In this document: positions 1 through 8,500 of the stretch, piece by piece
Numbering within the stretch: position 1 is the first letter of the stretch
How the letters are laid out: each line of letters opens with the position of its first letter
Origin: Spirogloea muscicola
Taxonomy: Eukaryota > Streptophyta > Zygnematophyceae > Spirogloeales > Spirogloeaceae
Assembly (NCBI GenBank): GCA_009602725.1
Contig: WELB01000210.1
Location: forward strand, 213,287-224,785
DNA: 11,499 nt
Reading direction: 5' to 3'
The notes under the pieces: model-generated
The model's database searches: none
What the model was told of the DNA's origin: nothing
Seen by the model: the letters and a program-made list of their open reading frames with translations, nothing else
Translations under genes and position numbers: made by a program

Positions 1-481
1 GACAGATAGGCTGCCGGCATACCCATCTGGGCTGGGAGCATATCCTCGCGTCGTGCATATCCCAGACTCGCTATGTTCTCGAGTAGGGTATGGAAGCGAG
101 GACCCAAGCAGCCGAAAGTGTCGATTGCGGCCGGGAGGAGGTGGTCACTGCGGGGGTAGTCTGAGTAGTGTCGGAGCTTTTTCTGCTCAGCACCTCCCAC
201 TGCGTGGCCAGCAATGTTTGTGGAAGCGGAACTCTTGTATGCCTCAGTCACCACCACATCAACCAAAGCTCGTGGGCCTCCGCCACAGGTTGTACACCCA
301 CGACAAGGTCTAGGCGGGGTGAGTCCAACACCGCTCGCGAGCGCAGCTGAAGTGAGGACAGGCGCATGCGAGCGCAGGTGTCTGTCCTCACTTCAGCAGC
401 CGCATTCTCCGCACGTCTTCCTGGCGGTCCATGGCCCGCGCCTTGTATCTGCATGCTGGCCCCTTCGAATCTCGTCCGTTC
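1..481. other. Non-coding flank, no supportable gene
   Basis: Short open frames cross this stretch on both strands, but none shows a family motif, a credible start context or a splice structure, so I call no gene. It contains a 12-bp perfect palindrome at 332-343 and a 16-bp-stem hairpin at 346-397, listed separately. A degenerate sequence near 55-98 loosely resembles the SDL-type repeat module found further right, but the match needs indels and I do not count it as a copy. Confidence 0.5.
346..397. repeat. Inverted repeat (16-bp stem, 20-base spacer)
   Basis: Bases 346-361 (GCTGAAGTGAGGACAG) are exactly complementary in reverse to 382-397. Pairing resumes for two more bases outward after one mismatch. 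The spacer is rich in GCGC and GCATGC. The adjacent 332-343 is itself a perfect palindrome, CGCTCGCGAGCG. The function is unknown: it could be a hairpin in a non-coding RNA, remnant ends of a small mobile element, or a replication-slippage scar. Confidence 0.8.
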
Positions 482-530
482 ATTCTTCTGGCCAAGCACA
501 GCCATCGCCCTCTACTGGGGGCCCTCTCAT

Positions 531-675
531 GAGAAGAAAGTGCTCGCCCATGGAGAATAGGGGCTGGAAAAGCCAGCCCAAAAAAGATAGACAGAGTACG
601 AGAAGGGGGCCAGGGGAAGCGCTAAGAAAGACAAGCACACAGAGAAACAAAGCAGCTACTAATCACTCAGTAACC
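531..675 (+). repeat. Direct repeat 1, left copy (about 145 bp)
   Basis: This matches 10772-10917 in the same orientation at about 90 percent identity by eye. Shared landmarks are GAGAAGAAAGTGCTCGCCCA at the start, a GGGGCTGG...CCAGCCCAAAAAAG hairpin and A-tract, GGGGGCCAGGGGAAGCGCTA in the middle, and ATCACTCAGTAACC at the end. The left copy then runs straight into an SDL-type module on the opposite strand (667-705), whereas the right copy diverges at that point. Confidence 0.9.
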
Positions 676-705
676 TCTGCTAAGCAGCCGCAGGTCGGAG
701 ATGCT
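667..705 (-). repeat. SDL-type module, copy 1
   Basis: On the minus strand this reads S-I-S-D-L-R-L-L-S-R-G-Y then TGA. It is preceded in frame by G-T-H-F-H-E-P, nearly the same lead-in as the copy at 11130-11165. It overlaps the end of direct repeat 1 in the CTCAGTAACC segment. Confidence 0.75.
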
Positions 706-894
706 AGGCTCGTGGAAGTGGGTCCCCTGGCCAGAGCCACAGGCAGCAGCGAGGGCTCTGCCGGTACGAAGGTGCAACGCCCGAGCCATAGACCTCTGCA
801 GCGAGACATGAGAGGACTCTTTCTTCTCGTGCTGGCCGTGCTCTAGCTGCAGCATCTGGCTTTGGTCAACGGGACTGCTTTCTTTCCGGCGGCT

Positions 895-930
895 AGTCTT
901 TCTGACTTGCGGGTGCTAATCAGAGGTACT
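895..930 (+). repeat. SDL-type module, copy 2
   Basis: The frame reads S-L-S-D-L-R-V-L-I-R-G-T, preceded by F-F-P-A-A. The terminal Tyr-stop is lost. Its left flank (a CTTTCT...GGCGGCTAGTC run) is shared with the copy at 1457-1492. Confidence 0.65.
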
Positions 931-1456
931 GGATTGCCTGTCCTACGTGTTACTTGCTTGACTGTGTAAATAAGCGCTTTCAGGCACCTTCCGACCTTGT
1001 CCATTCTTTTCACAGCCCTCGCCCCCGTCGATGAGCTTACTTCTCTCTTATCGATCCCGATTCAAGTATCAGCACTGAAACAGTGTCACTTTTGTCTAGG
1101 CTTAGGACATCGCTATTACATGGTGCGACCAAGGCTTTAAAAGCCCGTGAGCGATATGAGGGCTTCTTGCAGGTATAAATACTTTGCCCTATTCTCAGTA
1201 TTACTACAGTCTCTGCTACTTTGACAATACGTGCAAATAGTCCAATATCACAGCAATCGCCCCCTGTAAGATCAACTTTGAAGAAAGACTGCTCCTCCGC
1301 CTAAAGGAAGAGAAGAAAGTGAAGAGAGCAAGACTCTTCCAATTTAAGGCGATGGCTGTGATTGGCCAGCCTGGAAAAGAATGAACGAAGTACGCCATGC
1401 CTCTCCTCACAGCCATTGCTACTTTCTTCTCTTCTCTTGATTGCTTTCTGGCGGCT

Positions 1457-1492
1457 AGTCATTTTGACTTGCGGCTCCTGAGTAGGGGTAAG
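1457..1492 (+). repeat. SDL-type module, copy 3
   Basis: The frame reads S-H-F-D-L-R-L-L-S-R-G-K, preceded by F-L-A-A. It runs directly into a GGCTGGCCA...ACAGCCATCGCC module (1493-1527), so two module types are joined here. Confidence 0.65.
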
Positions 1493-2011
1493 GGCTGGCC
1501 ACTCACAGCCATCGCCCTCTACTGGAAGCGTCTTTCTCTTGACTGGATGTTATCAAGTAATTATCCTACCAGGAAAACCTTTGGAAAGCGCGGTTCGGCT
1601 CCTTCGGACTTTCTCAATTGTTTTCTGGCTGGCTGTTCACAGCCTTTAAATATTGCTTGCATGATACTCACTATGTGGTAGCCCATTTACATTATGTTCT
1701 TTTGTGGGAGCTATGAGCTTATTCGCAGGGTTTTATTATTGAATTAGGAGAATATCTGTCCTTCAATATCCAGAAACTTTAGGTCAACTCCATTTTTGGA
1801 TGACTTTTGTGGGTGTAAATTTGATTTTTCAATACTATGCATTTCTTATGAAGAATAGAGACGCTTCCAGGAGAGGGCTGGGAGAGGCCAGCCCAGGATG
1901 AGCAAAGTTCGTAGGGGCCAGGGAAAGAAAGAATGGCGCGCCCATAGCGAAGAGGGGCTGGCCAAGCCAGCACGCTAAACCGCTAAAACACACACGGGAA
2001 GCATGTAACCC

Positions 2012-2050
2012 TCAGTAACCCCTACTAAGCAGCCGCGGGTCTGAGAAGCT
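2012..2050 (-). repeat. SDL-type module, copy 4
   Basis: The minus strand reads S-F-S-D-P-R-L-L-S-R-G-Y then TGA. With the plus-strand copy at 2105-2143 it forms an imperfect inverted pair separated by 54 bases, able in principle to fold into a long stem. Confidence 0.7.
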
Positions 2051-2104
2051 AGTCTCTTGGTAGCGGCCCTCCGGCTTCCGTCGGGCGACGTCTTTCTGCC
2101 AGCT

Positions 2105-2143
2105 AGCTTCTCGGACCTGCATCTCCTGTCTAGAGGTTACTGA
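2105..2143 (+). repeat. SDL-type module, copy 5
   Basis: The frame reads S-F-S-D-L-H-L-L-S-R-G-Y then TGA, preceded by F-L-P-A. It is the plus-strand partner of copy 4, and the two face each other with their stops outward. Confidence 0.75.
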
Positions 2144-2272
2144 GCGTTCTCTGGCTGATGTCTTAGTCCTAGTCGTTCGCACTCAGGCTCCCTCAGACTG
2201 TGTCCATTCTTTTGGGCTGGCCTTTCCCAGCCACCAGTCAATCTGGCCGCGCTTCCTTCTTGGGAGCCTTTA

Positions 2273-2430
2273 GGGCTCCGTTCCTGGCATCTAGTATTCA
2301 TGCATCGAGTAGTGGCCTTTATGTTTTGACCAGTGGTTATTGAGCGGGTCAATCTGCTGTAGGTTATGTAGATTTTTAGATGTGCTTGCCTTTGTACCTG
2401 GCCATTTGGCCTTCATTTCTTTCTAATACA
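2273..2430 (+). repeat. Direct repeat 2, left copy (about 155 bp)
   Basis: This is nearly identical to 10598-10755 in the same orientation. Both begin GGGCTCCG, pass through GGCATCTAGTATTCATGCAT, then ATTGAGCGGGTCAATCTGCT, and fade after CCATTTGGCC. Each copy carries an SDL-type module. It is the best-preserved repeat pair in the window by eye, so duplication or gene conversion was probably fairly recent. Confidence 0.93.
2305..2343 (+). repeat. SDL-type module, copy 6
   Basis: It lies inside direct repeat 2 and reads S-S-S-G-L-Y-V-L-T-S-G-Y then TGA. The Asp and Arg of the module are replaced by Gly and Ser, while the sister copy at 10630-10668 keeps both, so this copy looks the more decayed. 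Confidence 0.7.
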
Positions 2431-2502
2431 CGATCTTTTCTTCTTGGTAGCGTGAGCACACGTGCTAGTGGCTTCCGTGGCGGTGGTTTGCCTCCTCAGT
2501 GT

Positions 2503-2541
2503 AGCTTGTCAGATATGCATGTGCTCACTCGGGGGCACTGG
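2503..2541 (+). repeat. SDL-type module, copy 7
   Basis: The frame reads S-L-S-D-M-H-V-L-T-R-G-H-W, with no terminal stop. DNA similarity to the other copies is low, so the resemblance is mainly at the peptide level. It is the weakest of the counted copies. Confidence 0.5.
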
Positions 2542-2645
2542 CGTCCCCGTTAGCCAGCTCGTTACCCAGTTGACAGGACATTTGTAAGGCATTTGTAGAG
2601 TTGGCCTCCCGTTCGGACTCCTGCGCTCCGCGCGCCTCCTCTCTT

Positions 2646-2674
2646 ATACCCCCCTTTTGCTGACACGGGGGTAT
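2646..2674. repeat. Small hairpin at the edge of the upstream element
   Basis: ATACCCCC (2646-2653) is complementary in reverse to GGGGGTAT (2667-2674), with a 13-base loop. It ends one base before the roughly 100-bp element shared by the two genes. The right-hand copy of that element lacks an equivalent hairpin. Confidence 0.6.
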
Positions 2675-2675
2675 T

Positions 2676-2780
2676 GAGGGCGCCCTGTCTGCCTAGCCTG
2701 TGGCTCCGTCATGAACACCTGTGTGCATCTGGCTGGCTTTTCATCTTTTCCACAGCCGATTCTTTCATATCAGCAGCCGC
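2676..2780 (+). repeat. Gene-facing upstream element, copy beside ABHD11-like gene
   Basis: This matches the reverse complement of 10308-10404. Shared landmarks run in order: GAGGGCGCCCTGTCTGCCTA, CTGTGGCTCCGTCAT, AACACCTGT, GCATCTGGCTGGCTTTTC, CACAGCCGATT and ATATCAGC. This copy has an 8-base insertion (about 2742-2749) absent from the other. It ends 26 bases before the ATG of the hydrolase gene, so it must overlap the core promoter or 5' UTR. It contains an in-frame ATG at 2711, with no stop before the main start. Confidence 0.88.
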
Positions 2781-2806
2781 TTCTTTCTCTTACCTCCGGC
2801 AGTGCC

Positions 2807-5041
2807 ATGGCGCCGCGCCCCGCTCTCCTGGCCGCCCGCCTGCCGCGCCGGCGGCCTCCCACCACGCCCCTGCCCGCCTCCGGCGCCGGCGCCGCCGCCG
2901 CTACTGCCACCATCGCTAGCGCCCTCCCCCTCGGGCCGCGCTCGCTGTCCAGCTCCCCAGGCCCTTCCCCGTCGCTTGCATTCGAGGAGTACACGGTGCC
3001 GGGCAAGGCTGCCGCGGCCGCCGCTGGTGGCAGCCATGACCAGCAGGTGCTCCTCAGTAGCGCTCTTCTGACTGCAGCTGATCTCTGCTCGGGCGTCTGC
3101 CTCCCCTGGACGACGCCGACGGTGGTGCTCGCCGTCTTGTTTGAGCTGTGAGGAGCAATCGTGGAGCTGCAGCTGCGCAGTCATTCTCGACAGGCGCTCA
3201 CTCAGTGCTTTTCGGTGCAGCTGTGCACTGCATTGGTGGTCCACGGCCTCTTTGGCACCGGCCGCAACTGGCGGACGCCGGCCCGCAACCTGGCTGCTGC
3301 GGCGGTGCAGATAGCGCCCCCCGGCTCACCAGGCTGGAGGCTCGTCCTCGTCGACCTTCGGAACCACGGCAAGTCAGCGCGGCTGCCGGGCTTCACGCCA
3401 CCTCACACGGTGCAGGCGGCAGCTCAGGACCTCTGCCGGCTCGCAGAGGTGGGCAAACTGTTTCTGCTGTCATTATTTAGCTGCCAAGGCTTCCGACTTT
3501 CTCGCACGAGATTGCAACCCCTGGCAAATCGCGCAGTGGACTTTCTTCCAGACTTGACTGGCGTGAGCCAGCCTTGTGGACAACCTCCACCCTGATCTGC
3601 CCATCAACTCATTGAATCTCTCTAGGCAGCAGGTTAAGGGCTGGACGGGCCCTGAAGTTGTCATCGGCCACTCAATGGGGGGCAAGGTGGCTCTAGAGTA
3701 CAGCAGAGCCTCCGCAAAGCCACAGAATGGCTTCAAGCTGGCACCACCTCAGCAGGTACTGGATATAAACAGTTCTTCTTAAGTGCTTGCACGTCAGGTG
3801 AATGTCTTTTGTGCTTCTTGTCCTGCTCTGACCAGGGTGTATGATGCATAAGCTTCAGCATTACTTGCTTTTGGATTATGCTTCTTGCATAGCCCTCGAT
3901 TCCACAGATAATTGACATATGTCGACATTGACTTACAATGCTCTCATCTGACGAGTGAAATTGCTGGAAGTGAGTATAAATGTCAGGCTCTTGAGACTCT
4001 TCACAATCTGGTATGGTCTGCCAGGGTATTGTCGGGCAGAGGTATGCATTAAGCGAAGGTACTCGTACAGGTCTGGGTGCTCGACTCTGTCCCAGGACAA
4101 GTGGAGCAGGAGACAGCTGATGGAGACGTTGAAAGAGTGGTCTTGACGTTAAAATCCTTCCCTCCAGTCATACCATCGCGCAGGTCCTGACATGTCCTGC
4201 CAAATACAGTCAGGGTTTTCACCCCCTTTACTTGACAATACAAGCAGTCTTCGTTGTGCAAAGCCAATGTCATTTGGGAGATGCTTGCACTCCCTTCATG
4301 ATCTGCAGCAGTTGCTGTCGTCATTGCGGGGAATGGCCAGCTTGGACTCTCAAGTCAGTCAAAGGGCAGCAGTCGAAGTCAGCAGAGGTGCTGATGCTTT
4401 CATGTAACGATCTGGCAGGTGGCTGCTCCAGCAGATGGCCAAGCTGGGCTTCAGCGAAGGGCTCGCTGAGTGGCTGGCTAGCAGTCTGCAGAGACACGGG
4501 CATGCCCATGCCGAAAAGAAAGCTGAGGCTATGGAATTCATGTTTGATGTGGAAGGGGCCACTGACATGTTCAATTCTTACAAGTAAGGGCCTGCCTGGT
4601 GACTTTTTGCTCAAGCTTTGCGAGACTCGTGCAAGTAGATGGCAGATCTCCAGTCCCCCTGGACGACTTCAAGATGTATATGATCACCTCTTGTATTTGA
4701 CTTCTCACACACAACTTGCGCCCGAGGTACACCGAGATTAGTGCTCTATGACCTTACGCCTGGATTGTGGTGGACATGATTGCAGACAGCTGAATCAGAT
4801 GCCTCTGCTGCAAAAGCCGGACAGAGCAGTGCGTGTGGACATCCTCCGGGCACAGCGAAGCGATCGATGGCAGCCTGAAATGATACAGCAGTTGGAGAAT
4901 CTTGCTGAGTTAGGCAATATAGGTCTGCATGTTCTCCCAAAATCAGGTCATTGGGTCCACGTAGACAATCCATCAGGCCTCATTGACATACTTGCTCCAT
5001 CTTTGGCTCGCATTGCTGCCAAAACGTCTGTGCCTCCGTAG
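2807..5041 (+). CDS. ABHD11-like alpha/beta hydrolase, six exons
   Basis: This is a predicted serine hydrolase of 375 residues in the ABHD11 / plant ABHD11-like branch of the alpha/beta-hydrolase fold; its substrate is unknown. Residues 1-59 contain no Asp or Glu and are rich in Arg, Ala, Ser and Pro, as in a mitochondrial or plastid transit peptide. The fold starts with HGLFG (oxyanion region, 88-92), followed by DLRNHGKS (125-132), the nucleophile elbow GHSMGG (Ser171), VWVLDSVPGQ (199-208), RSDRW (Asp317, a candidate acid) and GHWVHVDNP (catalytic His346). Asp203 is the alternative acid. The start at 2807 is chosen because the transit-like segment begins there; an upstream in-frame ATG at 2711 lies in a repeat. 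The human homologue is mitochondrial and linked to 2-oxoglutarate dehydrogenase; extending that role here is inference. It converges on the ASNSD1-like gene. Confidence 0.92.
2807..5041 (+). other. Exon-intron map of the ABHD11-like gene
   Basis: Exons are 2807-3046, 3221-3448, 3630-3755, 4071-4183, 4419-4583 and 4786-5041, totalling 1128 bases including TAG. Introns are 174, 181, 315, 235 and 202 bases, in phases 0, 0, 0, 2 and 2, all GT-AG. Exon 3 could instead start at 3633, which drops one Gln. The junction between exons 5 and 6 gives NSYK-QLNQMPLL, which matches plant homologues in length. The intron 1 donor (CAG|GTGCTC) is weak and is the least certain boundary. Intron 4 and the other introns hold no further feature that I can see. 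Confidence 0.85.
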
Positions 5042-5582
5042 GTCTAACGAGGGTACGAGTGAGTTCTACGAGCCAGCTGCTGGAGGCGCACTGCTATAGC
5101 CTTGTCTGTCATGCATTCTTGCAGTCCATGCAGCCGGTCTCCTGTTGTGGGAAAGTGGAGTCAGTGCGCACTACTGTGACTACGCAGAAAATACTGCTAG
5201 ACTACTTCACTATGAATAGAGCAAGGGACAACACCCGGATTGCCAGCTCCTGCTACATTTTTCACTTTGGTACGTGTATTTGTGAGCCAGAAATCTATGT
5301 TGACCTATGTAGCAAAACCCCAAAGATACGATCTCAACCAACTCTTCTTCTCTGCAGGATGTAGGTTCTCTCTTCCTGTGTGAGTGTAACTGCAGCAGCC
5401 CGCATGGTGGTGACGTAATCGGTGGTTGTCAATCGGTCAGAGTCACCTCCTCTTAGTCTGCACATAGACTTTCATCCTAAAGGCTTCCATTTCAATGGAT
5501 AAGCCTCATCACAGGTTGATCGCACAGATTGAGCGACATATGATGCACACAGGACTCCCATGAGCTAGTAATCGAGAGGCGA
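5042..5582. other. Convergent intergenic region (3' UTRs)
   Basis: This 541-base stretch separates the stop codons of two genes pointing at each other and should hold both 3' UTRs. A 101-codon plus-strand open frame (5059-5364) has no recognisable features and is probably chance. A donor-like GTACGT at 5271 and an acceptor-like TTCTTCTCTGCAG ending at 5356 could mark an intron in the 3' UTR of the hydrolase gene, but this is weak. I see no TGTAA on the minus strand for the other gene within the stretch. Confidence 0.6.
5385..5389 (+). terminator. Candidate polyadenylation signal TGTAA
   Basis: TGTAA is the usual chlorophyte polyadenylation signal. This one lies 344 bases downstream of the hydrolase stop codon, on the same strand. 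Five-base motifs occur by chance, so position and strand are the only support. Confidence 0.4.
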
Positions 5583-8500
5583 TCACAGCTCGCCATTACA
5601 GGAGGCCCTTGGCAGTGCTGGAAACTTCACACTTCCAGCTCCTGCTGCATTGGCTGCCCGGTTGCTTCCAAAATCTCGAAGATTTGATTGACGCGCAATC
5701 CGACTGCCAAACTGCTTCCAAGAAGGCAACCGAGCAATTCTGATTGTCGCAATCTTTTGTTTATTTATTAAGAAATGCCGAATCCCATGGCAAGGATGCC
5801 ACTTTATCAAAGCAGCAATGAGCAGCCAAGTGATGCTTTACCTGAATGGCACGCTTGGGTAGAGCTGCTGCTCGATGTAAGCCCAATTTGCTTGCAACCT
5901 ACATACATCAGATGCAAGCCAAGGAGGATTTTGTAAGGCACTAGACGAGCCCAGCATCGACAAGCACAGAAGCTCTGCTCGTAGCAGGCCAACACATCCA
6001 TAACAGACCTTGCGGAGTATGAGCTTGTCCCCGACACCAAGTGGTAGCTGAAGGTTTGCAATGTGATGCAGTGGCATGTCGAGAATAAGCGACATGACTT
6101 TCTCGTCTAAGTACGGATAACGTGCCTGAAGAGGAGACACAATGCAGGTCGCTTTGTTGTGACTTGCAGGAATGCAGGTCATGCAAGTAGGCACTGGTGG
6201 TCAGGAGCTAGGAAGACGTATAGCAATCCTGGGTCTGCAAGCCCTCAGGTGAAGGTATCTGGTCTTGGCAGGAGCACCTTTTCACCACAGCCTTGAGGAC
6301 TTGGACTCACCTCCTTCCCATTGTCAGCAATGCAGCGGTCATCGCGTCCAAGATTCCTCCTCCATAGTCGCTGCACGTCAGCTCGCAACTCCTCCTCAAG
6401 GCCCTTCCACCTGTAGACAACGTACTCATGAAAAGCACCAATAAGCACGGCAGACTAATGCAGCATTTTCAAATCTTCTACATAGCCATGTCTGGAACAA
6501 GTTGCTACTGGAGGCTTTGTAAAGTTGTGGTATGATGTGCATGGACTACATCCATCTAATTAGGCTGGCAGGTAGTCGAACAGACAAGCTACCACTTACC
6601 CCGCTGTCCTGAATCGGGTGCGATGACGACCATAACCAGCACACTGTTCGTCAGCGCCAGCTCCGACCAGAAGAGCCCGTGCCATCGAAGTGTAATCTTC
6701 CTGGGCCTTCAGATCATCCTCAGGTCTACTGCTGTTGTCCAGCGAAGTTGCAGTTATGTCCTGACATTGTCCTTCTTGACTTGTGCTCACAGCTGCAGCC
6801 CCTGATGTTGAGCATGGGTGGAGGTCACCCTTGCCTCTACTAGCCAACCAAAGTGCTGTGCCAATGTTCAGGTCCTGTTTGTAGTCAACACCATAGACAC
6901 AGGACTATGTGGTCTGAGGACATGGAGGGGCTAGGTCGAGCTGACAAATGAGGGACTCTCCCCCAGTCAAGATGCTGTGGAAAATTGAGCATTGCAGCCG
7001 GGAATGAAGTAGCACTGAAGGAGAGAAGTACAAGGCCGTCACCATGTATGTGCTTGCAGGGCACAAAAGGGAGCGGAGGTGGTGCTGGTGGGTATTCAGC
7101 TCCTCCAGGCTACCATTGACTTGGACAAGGTGCCATCTGCAATCAGCAAACTCGCGAGCAACATGACAGGTACTAAGAAAGTCAATGGAAGTGTAAGAGG
7201 CCAGGTATTGGTCAAGCTCCAAGACAATATTCAATATGCGCAGGTTTGGTGTCTTGATTCTGATGCATGTGCCATGCACAGATGATCAATCAAAGTGACC
7301 TTCGCATAGGCGACAGCTGCTGAAGCTCTTTAAGGCCCTCCACAGCAGATATGTGATCAGGAGCCAATTCTAGGTCGAAGCTCACATTGATAAGGTCAAT
7401 AGAATCTGACACAGATAAGGGGCCCCCCATGCCAGCCGGTCAGCCCTTTGTTCTTAGTTGCTGCACATGATACACCAGATAGTGCAGCTGCCTTCAATTG
7501 GCACGACTATGACGCTGCTTCTGAACCAGATCAAGCCAGGACAAATGACAACTCACAATGTTTGTGAATATGTTGATCCGCCAATGCTGCAAGGACCATG
7601 CTGTCCAGGCCGCCCGAAAATAGGACGGCAACTTGAGATGACGGCTTTCCTTTGCAAGAAATATGTGATCCTGCAGTCACAAAGATGGGCTTAGATGCTG
7701 TGTGATCACAGAAGAGCAGGTGTAGCAGGGTATGTGTCGACACTGATCATAGCAATGTATATAGTAAGTAAGACTCATAAGGCTCCTGAACTCTCTGTCA
7801 GCCTTGCTGCATATGGCTGCCAAGCGAATTGCCTCGGATGTTGCTGACACGAAGTCTCACTGCTTCACTTAGAGCCACTAGCAACCTCTCCACGCTGGTG
7901 TCCATGACGGACGTAGATGCACTGTCAACGACTCCTTGTGAATGCGTGACAATCTCGTTGTTGCACGGCAAGTCGAGGCTGCCTGCAATCTGTGAATCTG
8001 AAGGCCTCTGATACAGTATCAGGCGTTGCAGCAGAGGGTCTTGCCAAGCGTGCCGACGTGATTGAGTAAGATATCTTGGTGACTGAGCGTTCCTTTCGGA
8101 ACACGGGTCCAACTCTGCTGGCGTGATATCTACTGAGCGTTCTGCATGACCTGTCCAGTCAGCTGTGATATGGCTTGGACCTGCACTGAGAGATCCAGAA
8201 GTGCACCTGTCGCCAGCCTTGATCTGCACTGCTGCTGAGTGCTCTGAAAGAAACGAAATACTGTGGACAGTGCAGGGAAGATCCTCCCAGAAATCTGGAA
8301 TGCTGCTCAATGGTTGCTGGCTTCCCTGGGGCACCGCCATCGGAGATTGCTCTGCAGGGCTGTCACTGGTTGCATTGCTGCTGTGAGGAATCGGTGCTAC
8401 TGATGATAGTATGAAACGTTGATCTGCAGCTGAAGGATAGTGCACCAGTAAAGAGCGCCGGCCCATAAGGTCACGTCCAAACCACAGTTGGTAAGAGGCA

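Larger units (their letters stand above)
482..2560. repeat. Mosaic of short diverged repeat modules
   Basis: This stretch has no recognisable gene. It is assembled from a few recurring pieces in both orientations. One is the SDL-type module (about 39-50 bp). The second is a GGCTGG...ACAGCCATCGCC module near 487-518, 1338-1372 (reverse), 1493-1527 and 1625-1646. The third is GGCTGG...CCAGCC hairpins next to A-rich or T-rich runs, near 564-582, 1874-1893, 1943-1957 and 2208-2231. Direct copies of 531-675 and 2273-2430 recur beyond the gene pair. There is no transposase, reverse transcriptase or clear target-site duplication. It could be non-autonomous element debris, gene-fragment debris or a subtelomeric-type array. 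Confidence 0.7.

Noticed and set aside
214-846. 210-codon plus-strand open frame in the left flank
   Set aside because: It runs through repeat modules, including direct repeat 1, whose right copy has an in-frame stop. It has no recognisable domain. I keep the conserved peptide pieces as findings, not as a gene.
1588-1602. GGTTCGGCTCC, close to a tRNA or SINE B box
   Set aside because: One mismatch to the consensus, no A box at a proper distance and no cloverleaf, so neither a tRNA nor a SINE promoter is supported.
2266-2274. Single TTTAGGG, the plant and algal telomere unit
   Set aside because: Only one unit is present, with no tandem run, so it is not telomeric evidence.
482-2560. CRISPR-like or tandem array
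   Set aside because: The repeats vary in length, spacing and strand and are strongly diverged, and the genome is eukaryotic.
2765-3244. 159-codon open frame on the minus strand across exon 1 of the hydrolase gene
   Set aside because: It is the antisense shadow of a GC-rich coding exon. It shows no family motif and crosses the intron 1 boundaries.
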